DNA of 64,000 bases from Caenorhabditis elegans (GCF_000002985.6 NC_003284.9:13702001-13766000), one strand, 5' to 3'. Positions 51,277 to 63,267 are shown, numbered from the stretch's first letter. Notes: a model not told the origin generated them from the letters alone. Numbers and translations are program-made.

Positions 51277-52628
51277 CTAGCTTTCTAAAATAGAATCGAT
51301 TTTTCAAACGATTTGAAAATGTCAAACACCATTTGAAACCATTAACGGACTGTTATTGAAATGAAATGTCAGCTGATGTTTGACTATTGTGAAAAAAGGG
51401 TTACCTCTAACAAGTCTGTGATCGTGTTGGTCTTTCTCTGACTTCTCACCACAGTCTGGTTCATCGAACAACCTCTTTGGATTTTGTTCGTCATAAATAA
51501 ATAACTCTGGGAAACATCAGACATCTCTGGTAATCCTCTTGATTTTCAAAAATTGAGATCATTTTCCAATTCAAAGTTCCTTACATCGTTTGTTTTCTTC
51601 ATAGAAATGTATTCGTATCTTATTAGTATTTTAAAAAAACACATATATTTTAGTTGAAACTGAGCATCTTCATGTTTGTTTTTCTTTCATGCATATGACA
51701 CTTGTTTTTTTCTTCTTCTGAAACCACATGATATATATCTGAAAACATGGCACAAAATAAATAACTTCTGAAACCATTGAAGTGTTAAATTGCCTTTACG
51801 TTAAAACATGTTGTTCAGCCGATACGAAAAACAAAAAGGTTTAAAAATGTAGTTTTTCTTGAGAATTATTATTTTTTGCAAAGTTGTTGAAGCAAACATA
51901 AACTGAAAATTCTACAGTATTTACACAATTACACTTGCATAGATCACTCTGCATGTTTTCGAAAATGCACAGAATAATCAATGTCAATTTGTATATACAC
52001 TGCAAACTTTGAGCGATAGTGATTAGTAATAGTTAATAATATTTTTTTTACAAATTGTTTTCCTAATTCTCACTTATCAAATTCGACACTCCAGTTTTCA
52101 AAAAGTTGAGAAAATTAACTCAATTGTATATATACAACTATAATTACTCGTTTCTAAGTTTTTTAAAGTTTATTTTATTTATGGTTTTTATTTGTTTTCA
52201 AATCCAATGTTTTAATGTTACCACGGAAAAAAACGTAGAATAAAATGAAAGCAACTATTGAAACCCGCGTGGAATTTAAATTTAAAACAAAAAAGTTTGC
52301 AATTAGTGTTGTATATTTACGTGCCTGTAGAAAGCTGTGGAATTATATCAATTTTGGGAAATGCCATAATTTTTGAATGATTTTTAATGTTTTTGATATT
52401 GATTAATGTTTCAGTGACAGAAGCAAAATTATGTTACCTACAATGCAAAATTGTTTTGAGAGTAGAATAAAGTTGTTTGTTCCTTTTCGAATTTCTAATA
52501 TAACAATTCACAATATATTTTAAGGAAAACAGTTAAATTGATAGCCTCAAACCACTTCTCCTATCTCATCACTCACGAAAATCCAAACGCAAACAAGTTG
52601 TTGTTCCTGGGCAAAGAGACTTCTTCAT
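51277..52628 (-). other. Possible three-exon small gene, weak
   Basis: Minus-strand segments 52628-52577 (starting ATG), 51506-51405 and 51284-51277 join in phase 1 and 1 to about 53 codons. The splice sites are usable (GTGAGT; TTTCCCAG; GTAACC; CTATTTTAG). The middle exon is charged and reads FIYDEQNPKRLFDEPDCGEK. A second frame starting at an ATG within the same area also fits the last junction, so this may be chance. No family is recognised. Confidence 0.2.
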
Positions 52629-53834
52629 TTTTCCTTTTCATCATCTCCCATCCTTCTGTTTCTTCATTTTGCCGTTAGTCTTGTGCGAAATCTCTCCCCC
52701 CCTTTTCCTCCTGTTTCTCGCCTTTTTCTTGCCTGTCCTCCGCCCGTCACATGCACTATCTACTACTACCACCGCGCTATTTTGTGCGCCTTTTTTTTCA
52801 CTTCTAGCGTATTTTTCATTCAGTAGCCACTTTTATAACATACACACTCACTAGAAACCAAGTACGCTCCAAATTTGGTTAGTTATGTTTATTCGGTTGA
52901 GTTGCGAAAAGAAATACTTGGCACATTTTTGAATCTTTTTCGAAATGAAATCCCGTTAGACAGTTTTTTCATCTCTTTTTTTATTACATTTTTGAGATTT
53001 GTATCTTTTTGGTTAAAAAAAATCAATACAAAAACAGATAGTAGAAAACTCGTCGTTAAGATTTTATCAATGCAAAAATGATAATTTGTGTAATATTTTA
53101 AATTTCTATTTTTGGGTTTTTCTTGATATAATATTCCAGAAAAACGGTTGGAATTGCCAGAATGATAAAATTGATAAACTTTTTTCAAGAGTCTATCAAG
53201 TCTATCAAATCTCAGTCTTCGTTGAAAACAATTATGAATTTTACTTAAATTAACGGCTAAAACTAAACATTTGAAACTCGAGAAATCAATTTACCGTATG
53301 AGGGTAAATATTTTCCTGGTAGTTGTTTGAAAAATATATTATTCAAAAATTTAATACGTACACTTCTTGAATCGTTTTATCGCCATTTTATTAATGAAAA
53401 TACGTTGTCCAGTTTAAGAAAATGTGATTAAAAACTTGACCCACATAATAGCTGTTTTCAATTTTTTTCAAACTTTATGTGATAGTACAACCGTGCAATT
53501 CACAAAATTAAATAAAAATTGTACCTAGAACTGCCGTATAGATGCTTAAGTTCCACATTCAGTTCCGTTTAACTCAATTAATATAAAACATGGCAAAAAA
53601 CAAGTCTTTTGAATTCAAAATTTGATCACTCTTATCCAAATTTACCAAATATCTACTTCTTGAATTATTGTTTGAAAAAAAATCTTCCGTTATCCTTAAT
53701 CTTTATCTTCATACTTATTATCTATTTTTCACAAGTACAACATCCAAAAGACATGAAAACATATTTTCAGCCTGTCAATCACCGTTCCTATCAATTAGCG
53801 TGTCCGATCGACGAAAAAAAAAACAACTTAAAAA
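52629..53834. other. Spacer upstream of aakb-1
   Basis: AT-rich with pyrimidine tracts near 52640-52830, possibly promoter sequence. A TATTTTCAG acceptor ends at 53770, 64 nt before the aakb-1 ATG, and may be a trans-splice site. Confidence 0.4.
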
Positions 53835-56722
53835 ATGGGAAACAATCAGCCTGGTGGTATGTACAAACGGGATCGACCGTACGATTCCGAAAAGAGTGGC
53901 AGTCATTCACGAAGCCGCGGTGGAATTCCAAGCTCGTCGCCTTCAAATGAAGATGAGTGCCCGGTTCAGGTATGTGATAGTTTTTTTTGTTGAAAAATTG
54001 AATTGAAAACTGACAAAATAAGTACACTTAAAAAATATTTTCCTGAAAGAGTAAATGGCATTTCGAATTGACAGTAGTTACTTCAGGAAAAAACAGGAAA
54101 TGCGGAAGAAAAGTAAAATTTTGGAAATCACACAAAATAAAATTTTGCTATTAAAACTTACAATAAAAATTAGTACATGTATTTCCTAATCGAACAAATT
54201 GTTCAGCATGATGTCAGATTTTCTCTTAATTCAAGACTGAAAAGAAAAACATGTCTCTTTATCCTCGAATCTTGTTTTTTGCCGGACATCTCGACACGTT
54301 CCCCTACCTATGTCACTTTTTTCGATAAAAAAAGATCTGATTGAAACCAACAGCTGTATTTCTTTGAAGACAAATGTTTTTTTGGGTAGACATTCGTCGC
54401 TTCTTCGTCCAATAAACATCCACCATACGAAAACGTCACTTTTTGAGATTAGATTCGCGTCATTTCTTTCAATTTTTTTTCATAGGTCATTTTCTTTTTT
54501 TTTCAATATGATAATATGCATATAATATGTCATATTTCTTTCCAAAAAGTAAAAAATTACATCTTTTTAATTAAAAGAACGTAGGCAATGTGATTAAAAG
54601 TTATGGGCCATCCACCAAAAAATGCACAATCTTAAAATCTAAAAAAGTAAACAGAATTTGAGAGCAAAAGGCAGTGAACAATTGCGTTCAAAACGCAATG
54701 TATTTTTTCTCAACAACTTTTGATAAGAAGTGTGGCAAAAATAATTTTATCAAAATTTCTGTGCCAAAAATTGAAATTAAAATCTGCAATTTTCTCCACA
54801 ACTTCTATATACTTAGACGTTTACAACAAAACTATATTTTCAGATGAAAATTGCAAAAGGCGATGATAAATCAAAATTCCCGGTAGTATTCAAGTGGAAT
54901 ATTAATAATGCGTAAGTTTACGAGAACAATATGTCGAATTTTTTGTTAGATCCATTGTTCTAATTGTTCTAGAATATGTACACATTTTGGCAGCTAACAT
55001 AAGAAACAGTTGCTTGTTTTGTTACTTTTTCAATTTTCCAGAACCCCTCGACAAGTATACATTTGCGGATCTTGGGACGGATGGAACACCAAAATTCCAC
55101 TCGTTAAATCAACTTCGGACTTTTCAACAATTGTCGACTTAGAACCCGGAAAGCATGAGTACAAGTTTATGGTCGACTCGAAATGGGTAGTCGATGATAA
55201 TCAGCAAAAGACGGGCAACAATTTGGGTGGCGAAAACAATGTCGTCATGATTGACGAAGCTGATTTTGAGGTTTGTTTTTTATTTTAACTTTTTTTTTAA
55301 TTAGCGATTCAAAAATCATACTAAAATGGAGTGTATTTAAACACATATGAATTTCTTTGACGCGGTGCTTTTTGCTCTTGATATTAATTCAACAACACAT
55401 CACTTTTCAATATTTTTATTACTCGTCGTTTGATTTCTTTTATATAGTATTTACCGAACAGCTGAACATATTCTGGAAGACATCTTTATTTAAAAAAAAT
55501 TATGTCAAACCCTAATTTGATAATCAATAAAGATCAATAAAGAGGTGAGTAGTGAAAAAACACGGAAAAATATGGTACATGTGTAGTATACCCTGTCCTA
55601 AAATATTTTACGATTTTACGATTTAATCAAAACGTTAAATTTATTTGCAAATAATTAACTTTTCATTCAAAACGTTCTAAATGTAAGTACATTTCTGTCA
55701 TAGAAATCCGTTTTGGAGCATGCAATACAGCTCAATGCGTTTTACTGAACGAATTCAGCTAAGCAAATTTTCTATTTAATTCTGTTTGAAATTTCTAACA
55801 CATTTTCTGACAGCGAGCTCCATTCAAGTGCACTTTGATAAGTACTTACTTCATAACACTTGTTTTCAAAACGTGTCTGCTTATGACGCCATGAAATTTG
55901 AGACATTGCCTTGACACGAATTGTTTTGACGTCAAGCACTGTAACTTTTAGTGTCACTTTGTAAATGTGTCTCGAGCGAAACAGAAAAAAACAGCAAAAG
56001 AAAAATAAAGGTTCAACTTTGTTTGAAAACCTAAGAACTAAATAGATGATTTTTGAAATACGGCGATACAAAATTGTTATGTGGTGTTAGAGTGCCTCAT
56101 TTCGGCTTGATCTACGTTGATCTACAAAAAATGCTGAAGAAAAGACGCAGAGTTCTCATCTGGTTTTGCATGGATAAGAACGTGCTGACGTCACATGTTT
56201 TTGGACAAAAATTTCCCGCATTTTTTGTGGATCAAGCCGTAATGGGGCAACCTGGCACCACGTGAATTGTTTTAATCAAAACCTGTTGTTTAGCAAGGTT
56301 AAAAAAAATAATTCAATTCAATTCATAGCCTTTACAATTTTCAGGTATTCGACGCCCTCGACAAGGATTTAGCCTCTTCAAATGCCGGTGAGGCTCTCCG
56401 CAACAGTCACCCAACTAAAGAGTCCCATGACACACCGAACGATCGTGAACTCGAAAAACTTCACCAATTCGGACAAGAGACCCCAACACGTGTAGATTTC
56501 AACAAAGCCGCCGCACCGCCAGTACTCCCACCACACCTGCTTCAAGTTATTCTCAATAAAGATACACCTGTACAGTGTGATCCGAATGTGCTCCCGGAGC
56601 CTGATCATGTAATGCTCAATCATTTATACGCATTATCCATCAAAGACGGAGTAATGGTATTGTCAGCAACACACCGCTATCGGAAGAAGTTTGTGACAAC
56701 CCTACTCTACAAGCCTATCTAA
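53835..56722 (+). CDS. aakb-1: AMPK beta subunit AAKB-1
   Basis: Four exons (53835-53969, 54844-54911, 55042-55270, 56345-56722) give 269 residues, the usual size of an AMPK beta subunit. The N-terminus MGNNQ is a myristoylation signal, as in animal beta subunits. Residues about 60-150 are a glycogen-binding (CBM48) module: VYICGSWDGWNTKIPLV carries the tryptophans Trp79 and Trp82, and KHEYKFMVDSKWVVDD completes it. The C-terminal part (PPHLLQVILN, PEPDHVMLNHLYALSIKDG, KKFVTTLLYKPI) is the conserved region that holds the alpha and gamma subunits. The protein is the scaffold of the energy-sensing kinase in the cytoplasm. The third intron (about 1.07 kb) contains a MITE-like repeat. Confidence 0.95.
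56092..56265. mobile_element. MITE-like repeat family 2, copy B (aakb-1 intron 3)
   Basis: Shares AACGTGCTGACGTCACAT and a GATCAAGCCGTAATGGGGC block with 30149-30350. It has an internal near-duplicate GATCTACGTTGATCTAC at the left edge. No coding capacity. Confidence 0.65.
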
Positions 56723-57233
56723 ACACAAAATACACGTTATTCTTGCTTGTTTCTGACAAAGTGATATTTTTTTTGCTTGTATTATTTTCTCAAAACTTTT
56801 ATCTTTTCAAGCTGCAATCCATCTCAATGCTCTGCGAATAATTTTCATACTGTTGTTTTTGAAAAGTAGCTTCTTGCTCATTTTCTTGTAAGTAGTACTC
56901 ATTCATTCCACGAATAACTTTTTTTTTGATGACTGATGTAAAATAAAATGTGAAAACACCCAGTAGAGGAATTTGATTTGATGCAACAGTGGTAAATTGA
57001 AAGCATAAAAAAATTTGTTTCATTATAAACGAACAAATAATTTTCAGCAAATAACCTATAATAGAAAATTGTGGAAAATATTTCCGTGGAAACATGCTCC
57101 GTTTAACTAATTTTACCCAAGCTCACGTTGTCAGCTCATTTTTTTCATTTAGAATAATCCTTTTTCAAAATAAAACTAAAACAATAACTTACTTTTTTTT
57201 CAAATTACTCAAATATTTAATTTAGGAAATGTT

Positions 57234-57321
57234 GTAAAGCCCCAGCCGGCCCTTACCGTTTAATACATGGTGCATCGACCGGGAACATGTATTAAACGGT
57301 AAGGGCCGGCTGGGGCTTTAC
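57234..57321. repeat. Perfect 36-bp hairpin
   Basis: Arms 57234-57269 and 57286-57321 are exact reverse complements (tips GTAAAGCCCCAGCCGG and CCGGCTGGGGCTTTAC) around a 16-nt loop. The arms are GC-rich at the base. The lack of any mismatch suggests a recent or maintained structure; a foldback transposon tip pair is most likely. Confidence 0.92.
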
Positions 57322-57760
57322 ATTCATTTATTGTTAGAATAGGAAAGATCAATAATACAATATTGGAGATGGTATATATAGGTAGGAAAAATAGGCGGAG
57401 CCAAGATGCTGTGGTGTTATGGATAAGAGAGTTTGATGGGGACAGAAAAAGGTGGGAGGAAAGTCGGCGTACATCAAAGGATGATTGTGTTTGACTTAGA
57501 CGTTATTAACAATTGAAACAATAAATCAAAATATAATTCAATTATTAATCCATTATTAAATTCCTTGGCTTTTGCTTGATTGAGGTATGAATCATGCAAT
57601 GATTTCATAAAAATGTAACTATCTTTGATATATTTATCACGATGTTGTGAATACATCCCCCTGATCGTTGATCGAATTTTTAAAAAGGTGCACGGAACAG
57701 CATTAGTTTTATCCGTTTCAAACCTGAAAAAGCTAATTTTTTCCATACTTGTCAGATGTA

Positions 57761-58069
57761 GGCTGTGCAACCGGATGTGCGGTCGTCTGAACCGGACGAT
57801 CATCGTCCGGTTTTAGAAAAAAAACCAGTTTTTAGAACTTTGAAAAATTTCCGAGGGGTATGTTTTCACGGCGGCGGACAATTTCCGAGTTTGGCCACTC
57901 ACTATACTTAATCATAGAATTTTATAATGAGTGGCCAAACTCGGAAATTGTTGGCCGCCGTGAAAACATACCCCTCGAAAAAAATTCAAAGTTCTAAAAG
58001 CTGGTTTTTTTTCTAAAACCGGACGATGATCGTCCGGTTCGGACGACCGGACGTCCGGTTGCACAGCCC
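57761..58069. mobile_element. 309-bp foldback (inverted-repeat) element
   Basis: GGCTGTGCAACCGG at the left and CCGGTTGCACAGCCC at the right begin arms of roughly 130 bp that pair almost throughout. Shared blocks are CGTCCGGTTTTAGAAAAAA and the GGGGTATGTTTTCACGGC region. TA lies on both sides. It is non-coding and lies in the spacer between aakb-1 and the esterase gene. Confidence 0.88.
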
Positions 58070-58309
58070 TAGTCAGAGGAATGAATTTACAAGCAATCGG
58101 GAAAGTATCGTCAGTTTTGATCAATGCACAATTGCTGTCACATTTTGATACTTTTGGTTTTTAGTCGACCAATCAACATACTTCAAATTGGTCAAATGTC
58201 ATTGAAGATCGGAATGTGTCCGAGCATATAAGCTTATCAGTGCCACATGGCGTGCCCACAAGAATAATGCTATTTTTTATCAGTTCTTCATTCTACTCGC
58301 ATTGGCGAG

Positions 58310-61300
58310 ATGAAGCTTCTGTCGGTGTCTTGTCTGCTTTTGTTGCATTTTGCAAGTGTATTGGCTGATCCAACATATGATGTGACAGTGCAAACACCAA
58401 ATGGATCTGCAACGATACGAGGTGAGAAAAACGGCATATTTTGAAACATTCCAGAGTAACGTTTTTTTTTGCGATTTCTGTTTGTTAGAGTTACAGTAAA
58501 ATATATAAGTTGGTCATTTATTTAAAAACTGAGACAGCTGACTGGTTTTCAATATAACAAGAAGTCATAGTGTCCCAGTAAATTGCTATAAACTTTTTTT
58601 TTGATTTTGTCTAGGAATTTCAGATAATTTTTGAACAGTTAATATTATTTTAAGGAAAAAGAGCTATTTTGTTGGAAAAAAAACCCTATTGATTCGTTAA
58701 GTTCCAACATGAAGTTTAAACAAAAACAATTAGAACCGACCATTCTTTCACAGAAATTCTGAAATCAAAGTTTAGTTTTTTGTCAGTTTTTTTAAATTGC
58801 GTCTTCATTTGTATTGTTGTTACCGTCTATCAATTAGTACATGTATTGCATGCAATACTAGTAAGGAAAATGCGACACTTAGATAAAAGGTATTTTTTCG
58901 AACGTCATTTTCAATTTTATTAAATGTAGTTTATTCATCAATGCGACATCAACGCGATGACATAGTTTCGAAACGTTTCGTTAGATATACCATATTTGTC
59001 ATTATCATCAAACCAATATCAAATACCAAAACTTATTTCAGGAATCCAACACACTTATGGAACGTCATTTCGTGGAATTCGGTATGCTCAGCCACCAGTA
59101 GGCTTGTTTAGATTTGGGGCCGCAAGGCGACTCGACCCGGTTGGACTTGTTGAGGCACAGGCATACGGTAACATATGCGTCCAAGGGGACGGAAGAACGT
59201 CGCACGAAGATTGCCTTTTCATAAACGTGTATACACCAAATGTAAGTTTGGGTGTGAGTGGGGATAATTCCATTTTTTAAAAATATACTGTTATTTTAGA
59301 ACGTCACTCAAGCATCCAAACTTCCCGTTTATGTCTACATTCATGGTGGTGGTTTTGTGGAAGGAGGTGGCAACATGGGTGCTGGAATTTACCCCAATTT
59401 GGTTAACAAAGGCCCGATTGTTATGGTTTCCATCAACTACCGCTTAGGTCCATTTGGATTCTTCTCCACTCGTCAAATGACTGCACCTGGAAACTGGGCT
59501 ATTTCTGATTGGATTGAAGCCTTGAACTGGGTTCAACGGTACATCAGCTTTTTTGGAGGAGACCCAAATAGAGTAACTATTGGAGGACAAAGTTCAGGAG
59601 CGGAAGCTGTTTCTACGCTAACCCTCACACCATTAGCTAAAAGTATGTCACGCTCTAATTCAAACTCTAACATGGACATTTTACAGACCTTTTCAAACAG
59701 TCAATTCACGAGTCTGGAAGTGCATTTGGAGCAGCTGTCATGTCATATTCCGAGAAAACAAGATCAACCAGTAAGCAACTATCCATTAAATTAGGATGTG
59801 CAACTTCTGATCAGTGGGACAATGGACAGTCATTCGGGGTGAGTTTTCAATCTGAAAACTGATGCCATTTGTTTGCTTATATTTTAAGTAACATTAATGC
59901 TGGCTTTTGACTACCGTATATTCTCTATTAGTGCGGCATCTTTAATAGTGCGGCAGTCTCTAATGGTGCGGCACCCCTTCTTTTTGGTTGCGAAAGTCAC
60001 CTCAAAAAACCGATTACTCCAATGGTATCCGTGTTCATTCTTCAATAATTTCTCATACATTTTCACTTAAACATTGCATTTCAGTGTCTTTGGGGGCAAA
60101 ATACACAATTTTCTTATATTTTCACATAAAATATGAGGTTTTATAGGGCAATTTTGATTTTACTGCCCTCGAAAGTTGTAACTTCAAAATGAAAATTAGT
60201 TAACAAAAATTAGTACGGCACTCTCCAGTAGTCCGACAGTCTCTAATAGTGCGAAAGTCGTGAAAGGCCCGGAAATAGAGAATATACGGTAATTTATTGC
60301 TTTTAATCTGTACAATACTTTTGCAGGCAACATGCTTTAAATTGAAAAAAATAACAATAAATGAAGAAAGGGACAACATTAACATCCAAAAAAAAAATTA
60401 TAAAATGTTTATTATTTTTGTGTATAGAAATGAATTATCATTTAGACAATTCTCACTTGCCTTCGTAATGTCACTTATGATAAAATTGTTGCTGCTGACA
60501 ACTCTCTCCCAGGTCACCGTATGAAATGGTCTATTGTTCAAGACAACAAATATCTAACACAAAGACTGGAGTACCTTGCTCTCCAGCGTGATCCAAAAAA
60601 GAATGTTCTCATTGGCGACGTCCACGACGAGTGGCTCGGGTGGGGTAAGTTCCTGAACTGTTTTAGACATTTCTTAAATTTCAGTTCAGAAATGAACAAT
60701 GTTCTGCACAACATTAATAGCTCGCACAACACTGCTCATCAAATGCGTGATGATTTGTCAGGAAGCTATGAGATGACCTATTGGGATAACAAACAGTCTG
60801 TGCTCGTTGCCGCCGACAACAAGTACATTAACAATCAAGGATGGACAGACGATAATCATAGAGAGTGGGAGGCAAGGAGAATTCAGGTTTGGAATTGCAT
60901 ATACGTAAAATTTCCTTTGATTGTTGAAATTTGCAGTTATGGAGTGAAATGGTGTTCATTGGGCCAACTTTGAGGGATGCCGCATACTTCCAATATATGA
61001 AGAATAATGTATATCTGTACTCTCTCGATTGGTTGAGTCCACCAGGTAAAAGATGTTTGATTAAACAAAATTTTGATTAACAAGCATTTGATCAGTATTT
61101 TAATAATGATTCAATGTTTCATTCATTTATCCATATGAATCAAGCGTTAGGTTAGCGTCACGTTTTTTAATTGTCTAAAAAAGGCGTTTTCATCAATTTT
61201 AAAATACAACACAAAAAAAGATACACATTTTTTTTCAAGAATTATCAAATTAATTTAAAACTGCGGGGATATAGTACACAAGAATTCGTTTATTATTAAG

Positions 61301-61946
61301 CTCTTCCACTGGTCACCGATCCACTTTTCCGTGGCTGCGAGCACACATGGGAGCTCCAATACATATTCTCAACCTCCTGTAATGGATTCACGTGTACTGC
61401 ACAAGATGAGATTTTGCGTAACTACTTTACCACTACTTGGCTCAATTTCATTATTGGAGGGTAAGCGTTGGATGTTTGAAAAAAGATTGTAACATTTTTT
61501 TTTTAAAGTTGCTGACTATTTTTTATGTTTTTTTTTTCAATTTTGCATACATTTTTGAGGGTACCAAAAAAAATTTAAGACAAACTATTTAAATTCACCG
61601 AAAAAAACTTCAAAAAGCGCGCGTAGCCTAATCAGCTGTTTCTTTTATTTTTGTAAAATGGAACAAATTAAACAGTTTTTTAAAGTTTACGGCCTATTTC
61701 CTATTATTTAGTGCAGAAACTAATTATGACTCAACTTCACCATTGGTAAATAACATCTACTTATTTTTCAGAAATCCTACTCCTGCCGGAAGCCCCTTGC
61801 CGTTCAAATGGCTTGCCATGGACAGTACCAACAGATTCTTGTCTTTCTCGCCAAATCCAAAAATGCAGCCACACTATCATCCAGATTCTATGTTCTGGGT
61901 GTGCACTGCACCAACTATAGACGGATACAAAGGTCCATTTTGCTAA
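58310..61946 (+). CDS. Secreted carboxylesterase (type B, alpha/beta hydrolase)
   Basis: Nine exons (58310-58421, 59042-59241, 59300-59642, 59687-59838, 60446-60644, 60690-60886, 60937-61045, 61301-61460, 61772-61946) join in phase to 548 residues, standard for the family. Residues 1 to about 19 are a signal peptide (MKLLSVSCLLLLHFASVLA). FRGIRYAQPPVG and EDCLFINVYTPN are carboxylesterase signatures. HGGGF (119-123) forms the oxyanion hole; GQSSG puts the nucleophile at Ser202; His452 in CEHTWELQYIF matches the catalytic histidine. The acid residue was not assigned. There is no C-terminal KDEL-type signal (it ends KGPFC), so secretion is likely. The acceptor for the fifth exon is ATTTAG at 60445; the more obvious CTCCCAG at 60512 would shift the frame. 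The fourth intron carries an inverted-repeat element. I recall this neighbour as F55F3.2, but substrate is unknown. Confidence 0.9.
59912..60291. mobile_element. 380-bp inverted-repeat element in the esterase intron
   Basis: TACCGTATATTCTCTATT at the left and its exact reverse complement at the right (18 bp) bound the element, with TA as probable target site. Inside are repeated AGTGCGGCA-type words. No transposase; a non-autonomous Tc/mariner-type relic is the best guess. Confidence 0.85.
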
Positions 61947-61975
61947 TATTTTAATATGTATGTAGTTCTAAACAT

Positions 61976-61981
61976 AATAAA
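61976..61981 (+). other. Poly(A) signal of the esterase gene
   Basis: AATAAA 30 nt after the TAA stop, a normal spacing. Confidence 0.65.
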
Positions 61982-62040
61982 CTGACTATGACCGTTCTAC
62001 TGATTTCAAATTATGCATTCTTGTTTAGAAACTATGTATC

Positions 62041-62580
62041 TCCCTCGCTTCACATAAAAAATGGACTCAGGCGCTTCACATAAAAATGGATTATGGACTC
62101 TGCCGCTTCATATAAAAATGTACTATGGCGCTTCACATAAATTATGAAATCTGCCGTTTCATATTAGGCCTGTTAAATGGGTCGAGATGGGTCGACCCGC
62201 GACCCACTAATTGGGTCGGGGTCGCAGCCCCGACCCATTTTTTGAGTCGGGGTCGCGGCCCCGACCCACTTTTTGGGTCGGGGTCGCGTCCTCGACCCTT
62301 TTTCAAAAATGTCTTAAATTGAGAAAACATGTTCGTTTTGTTGTAAAAAGTGTTCAAACGTTGAATCTCATATTTGTTTGTATCGAAAATAATGCATATT
62401 TTTTTTCAGTTTGATGAAAATACGATTATTTTAAAGTTTTCAGATTTTACACGTGGGTCGGGGATTGCGACCCCGACCCGAAAAATGGGAAAAAAATTTG
62501 GGCGACCCACACCACAGGCCTATTTCACATAAAATATGTACTCTGCCGTTTCACATGGACTTTTCTATGGACTTTTGGAC
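62041..62580. repeat. Diverged tandem repeat (GCTTCACATAAAAATGGA type), interrupted
   Basis: Units of about 30 nt built on CTTCACATAAAA and CTCTGCCG repeat from about 62046 to 62163 and resume at 62522. The 354-bp element at 62167-62520 splits the array. Confidence 0.75.
62167..62520. mobile_element. 354-bp element with GGCCTGT inverted tips
   Basis: The left tip GGCCTGT...TGGGTCG and the right tip CGACCCA...ACAGGCC are inverted copies, with TA on each side. The left interior is a run of GGGTCGGGGTCGC-type units, inverted again near the right tip. It has no coding capacity. Confidence 0.8.
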
Positions 62581-62586
62581 TTTTCG

Positions 62587-62700
62587 ATAGGCTCGATAGG
62601 TAGGGTACGTAGAATACGTAGAATACGTAGGATAGGTAGGATAGGTAGAATCCGTAGGATACTTAGGACACGTAGGCTACGTATCCTACCTATCCTACGT
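62587..62700. repeat. Tandem 9-10 bp repeat (GGATAGGTA / GAATACGTA)
   Basis: Successive units such as GGGTACGTA, GAATACGTA, GGATAGGTA and GAATCCGTA, then inverted near the right end (CCTACCTATCCTACG). A degenerate microsatellite with a foldback end. Confidence 0.8.
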
Positions 62701-62776
62701 GTTGTGACATGGCCTCAGTAGAGGTCCTCCGCCCCATCTTTGCGGATTATAAATATCGGCAAGAATTGCCCACAAA

Positions 62777-62911
62777 GCTACGATCTTGTAGCATTTTTTA
62801 TTTTCCCCATTCCACCAAAAAACGCTACGATCTTGTAGCATATTTTATTTTTCCCCATTCTACCATAAACGCTACGATATTGTAGCATTTTTTATTTTTC
62901 CCTCGAAGTTG
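62777..62911. repeat. Three copies of a ~52-bp repeat with palindromic core
   Basis: GCTACGATCTTGTAGCA followed by TTTTATTTTTCCCCATTC occurs three times, at about 62778, 62832 and 62871; each core is itself nearly palindromic (GCTAC...GTAGC). Confidence 0.8.
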
Positions 62912-62997
62912 TCACGAAACTCCCGGCTGCCCTTCGCAAGCTCAAAATACGCTTGCTGAGCCAAACATCAACAATATTCCTGGCATAAGCGAGATGA

Positions 62998-63267
62998 TTG
63001 CCAAAATATATTCCAGATTATATTCCAGGATATATTCCAGAATATATTCCAAAATATATTCAAAATGTTTACCTTGAATTACCCGTAATAAATGAGTCAA
63101 TCAAATATGAGTCTTTTGTTAGTCCTAACAGTACTTTATGGGCCGGATACCACTCTGAAACATGGTTGGTAAATAATCAAATTTTTTTTTGTGAAAGTAC
63201 CAACTATGCTGGTTGCTTTTTTGGATCAAAGAAATGCGAAATTGTAATTACTGAATCTCTTTACTAA
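62998..63267 (+). other. Open frame with 12-bp repeat at its start, status unclear
   Basis: Five 12-nt units (ATATATTCCAGA type, 63005-63060) encode a Y-I-P-x repeat. The frame stays open for about 85 codons and includes SFVSPNSTLWAGYHSETW and several cysteines, and AATAAA follows. It has no ATG at the start and no clear splice acceptor, so it could be a 3' exon, a relic or chance. Confidence 0.25.

Noticed and set aside
60521-60644. Starting an esterase exon at the CTCCCAG acceptor (60513)
   Set aside because: That start is out of phase with the previous exon and drops the conserved TCLRN...KIVAADNSLPG segment. The acceptor at 60445 keeps both.
62142-62414. Open frames with repeated G-R-G-x-D-P words
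   Set aside because: These are translations of the GGGTCGGGGTCGC repeat inside the 62167-62520 element. Both strands are open, as expected of a GC-rich repeat.
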